A DNA stretch of 6,002 bases from SLJK01 sp964567295. GTDB lineage: Bacteria > Bacillota > Dethiobacteria > DTU022 > UBA8154. A program made the translations under genes and the position numbers. Location: positions 1 to 6,002 of the forward strand of contig CAZMLU010000081.1 in NCBI GenBank assembly GCA_964567295.1, read 5' to 3'. Below, in pieces: positions 5,027 through 6,002 of this stretch (within the stretch, counting starts at the first letter, position 1; every line of letters starts with the position of its first letter). Below the pieces are notes generated by a model. That model was not told the DNA's origin. It saw only the letters and a program-made list of their open reading frames with translations, and did no database searches.

Positions 5027-5155
5027 AAAGATCGCCTCCAACCCCGATCCTAACCCTTATACCTTGAGCAAAATAGTTACCGAAAGTTAACAAAATACCC
5101 GAAATCATTAACGAAAGCCAAAATTCTTTAAAAAAATTTAATAATTAGGAAGGAA
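5027..5155. other. Intergenic region between trkH and the LysM leader, with imperfect tandem repeat
   Basis: GATCG (5030-5034) and CGATC (5045-5049) form a weak hairpin just after trkH, without a T-tract. Further on, CCGAAAGTTAAC (5080-5091) and CCGAAATCATTAAC (5099-5112) form an imperfect direct repeat about 19-20 bp apart, possibly a regulator site. No convincing sigma-A promoter was found for the LysM gene. The transcription start is therefore unknown, and read-through from trkH is possible. Confidence 0.35.
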
Positions 5156-5259
5156 ATACGCCCTCCTTTGTAGTATATTTATTGCGGGAAATCATTCGGA
5201 GTGCAATTTTTGTATTATCAGCATTTACATCAAAAAGAAGGAGGGCGTATCAATTGCAC
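5156..5259 (+). promoter_or_regulatory. Putative H-type pseudoknot enclosing the LysM gene SD and TTG start codon
   Basis: Stem 1 pairs ATACGCCCTCCTT (5156-5168) with AAGGAGGGCGTAT (5238-5250): 13 perfect pairs, the 3' arm containing the whole Shine-Dalgarno. Stem 2 pairs GTGCAATT (5201-5208) with AATTGCAC (5252-5259): 8 perfect pairs, the 3' arm containing the TTG start codon (5254-5256). The 5' arm of stem 2 lies in the loop of stem 1, and one nucleotide (5251) separates the two 3' arms, so the helices could stack. The loops are 32 nt (5169-5200) and 29 nt (5209-5237). If folded, ribosome access would be blocked. It resembles no riboswitch class I can name; the pairing is seen, the function is inferred. 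Confidence 0.55.
5238..5245 (+). promoter_or_regulatory. Ribosome binding site deciding the TTG 5254 start
   Basis: AAGGAGGG is a near-perfect Shine-Dalgarno 8 nt before TTG 5254. It is completely contained in the 3' arm of the 13-bp inverted repeat. Confidence 0.8.
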
Positions 5260-5943
5260 AGGTTTAAAAGGATTACAGCACTGGGAGTTATTGGTATATT
5301 GCTCGTTTTACCATCGGCGGCGGGTGCTGCTGCTACATATGAAGTGAACTCTGGGGACACCCTTTGGGGGATAGCCAGAAGCTATAATATAAGCGTGGAT
5401 GAGCTTACGCATGCCAACGGCCTTTCATCGGACATTATACAGCCTGGTCAGGCTTTGAAGGTGCCTGGCTCTTCTCCTGAATCTCAAGATGAGGGGGAGC
5501 CTACCCAAGAGGAAGAAAATCCATCCTCTCCGGAAACTGCTGATCATGGAAAGTATTTAGACTGGTCCGAGGCTAAAAACATTTATAATGTAGGCGACAC
5601 AGCCACGGTTACAGACGTATCTTCGGGGTTGTCCTTTACTGTGCAGCGCTATGGCGGGAGCCTCCATGCCGACAGTGAACCTTCCACCGCTGAAGATACT
5701 GCTGTTTTGAATCAAATTTACGGAGGATCATGGAGCTGGGAAAGTAGGCCTATTATAGTGAGTATTAATGAACAAGATATAGCCGCCGCCATGAACGGTA
5801 TGCCCCATGGAGGGCAAAATATCCGCGACAACAATTTTTCAGGCCACTTTTGCATTCACTTTAAAAACAGCAGGAACCATAATACCAACAGGATTAATTC
5901 GCACCATCAGGCCTCAGTCGAGGAGGCTGCAGGAATAAATTAA
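5254..5943 (+). CDS. Secreted LysM-domain protein with uncharacterised C-terminal domain
   Basis: The protein has 229 residues from TTG 5254. That start is chosen because AAGGAGGG (5238-5245) lies 8 nt upstream and the product opens with a clean signal peptide: basic MHRFKR, a hydrophobic core, then PSAAGAAA (20-27). An in-frame TTG at 5182 lacks an RBS and would spoil the signal sequence. Residues 28-71 form one LysM module (TYEVNSGDTLWGIARSYNIS through IIQPGQALKVP), which binds peptidoglycan GlcNAc chains. Residues 72-99 are an acidic Pro/Ser/Glu linker. Residues ~100-229 are a domain I recognise only as recurrent in Clostridia LysM proteins: LDWSEAKNIY, RYGGSLHADSEP, IYGGSWSWESRP, MNGMPHGGQ, NNFSGHFCIHFKNSRNH, HHQASVEEAAG. 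It has conserved-looking His and Cys residues but not the L,D-transpeptidase SHGC motif. It acts outside the cell at the wall; the activity is unknown. The translation start may be masked by a pseudoknot. Confidence 0.87.
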   Translation: MHRFKRITALGVIGILLVLPSAAGAAATYEVNSGDTLWGIARSYNISVDELTHANGLSSDIIQPGQALKVPGSSPESQDEGEPTQEEENPSSPETADHGKYLDWSEAKNIYNVGDTATVTDVSSGLSFTVQRYGGSLHADSEPSTAEDTAVLNQIYGGSWSWESRPIIVSINEQDIAAAMNGMPHGGQNIRDNNFSGHFCIHFKNSRNHNTNRINSHHQASVEEAAGIN

Positions 5944-6002
5944 TATGACTATCAGTATGCCCGGCTAAGGCTGTGACGTCTTTGCGTTCTTCTTCCCGTC
6001 AC
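5944..6002. other. Window end, no supported gene
   Basis: Nothing on the plus strand is supported. On the minus strand a short open frame enters from the window edge and stops at TAG 5965-5967, giving a Lys-rich tail ending KTSQP. It could be the end of a convergent gene, but 12 codons are too few to call. Confidence 0.25.

Noticed and set aside
5182..5253. Extended N-terminus of the LysM protein from TTG 5182
   Set aside because: No RBS precedes it, the added residues are not signal-like, and the stretch is better explained as leader RNA; TTG 5254 has an ideal SD and signal peptide.
5821..5900. L,D-transpeptidase (YkuD) catalytic motif in the LysM protein
   Set aside because: HFCIHF superficially resembles the SHGC(I/V)R box, but the HxxxxxG...SHGC order and the terminal Arg are missing.

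Overview
This window reads as bacterial chromosome, most likely from an anaerobic Bacillota (Clostridia-type) organism. The pointers are strong AGGAGG-type ribosome binding sites, GTG and TTG starts, sigma-A-like promoters, a secreted LysM protein with a Gram-positive-style signal peptide, and short ACCGTCCCC/ACCCGTCCCCC-type intergenic repeats of a kind I associate with Clostridia. The taxonomic guess is inference; no rRNA or other marker gene is present. I see no tRNA, rRNA, CRISPR array or intact transposase.

Layout. (1) 1-1161, plus strand: the C-terminal end of a class II CPD photolyase, followed 40 bp later by a DUF523-DUF1722 fusion protein. This recalls the ybgA-phrB pairing of E. coli. 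(2) 1162-1690: a 0.5-kb gene-free stretch with a candidate terminator, one GC-rich repeat, a good sigma-A promoter (1501-1529) and a leader of about 155 nt. (3) 1691-2712, plus strand: a two-gene operon encoding a small two-TM SHOCT protein and an exported or membrane-anchored DUF305 protein. Both carry the same Met-rich MGPGMMG motif, which suggests copper or another soft metal. (4) 2713-2878: a convergent intergenic region with a 66-bp inverted-repeat element that looks like a MITE or a decayed IS end, plus two AACCGTCCC repeats. (5) 2879-3420, minus strand: cutA (divalent-cation tolerance), preceded by the last ~33 codons of an M48/HtpX-type protease whose front is gone. (6) 3373-5026, plus strand: an extended -10 promoter lying inside that remnant, a ~160-nt leader and a TrkH-family K+ transporter whose third selectivity-filter loop is unusual. 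No trkA is in view. (7) 5027-5943, plus strand: a 227-nt leader region, then a secreted LysM protein starting at TTG 5254 and ending in a conserved-looking domain of unknown function.

The strongest candidate for something undescribed is the start region of the LysM gene. Its Shine-Dalgarno lies in a perfect 13-nt inverted repeat (5156-5168 with 5238-5250). Its TTG start codon lies in a second perfect 8-nt inverted repeat (5201-5208 with 5252-5259). The two are interleaved with only 1 nt between the downstream arms, which is the geometry of an H-type RNA pseudoknot that would hide both translation-initiation signals together. This is visible in the sequence, but its function is inferred.

The genes fall into loose themes: UV/nucleobase repair, metal handling (SHOCT-DUF305 operon, cutA), K+ uptake and cell envelope. 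The window does not form a single pathway.
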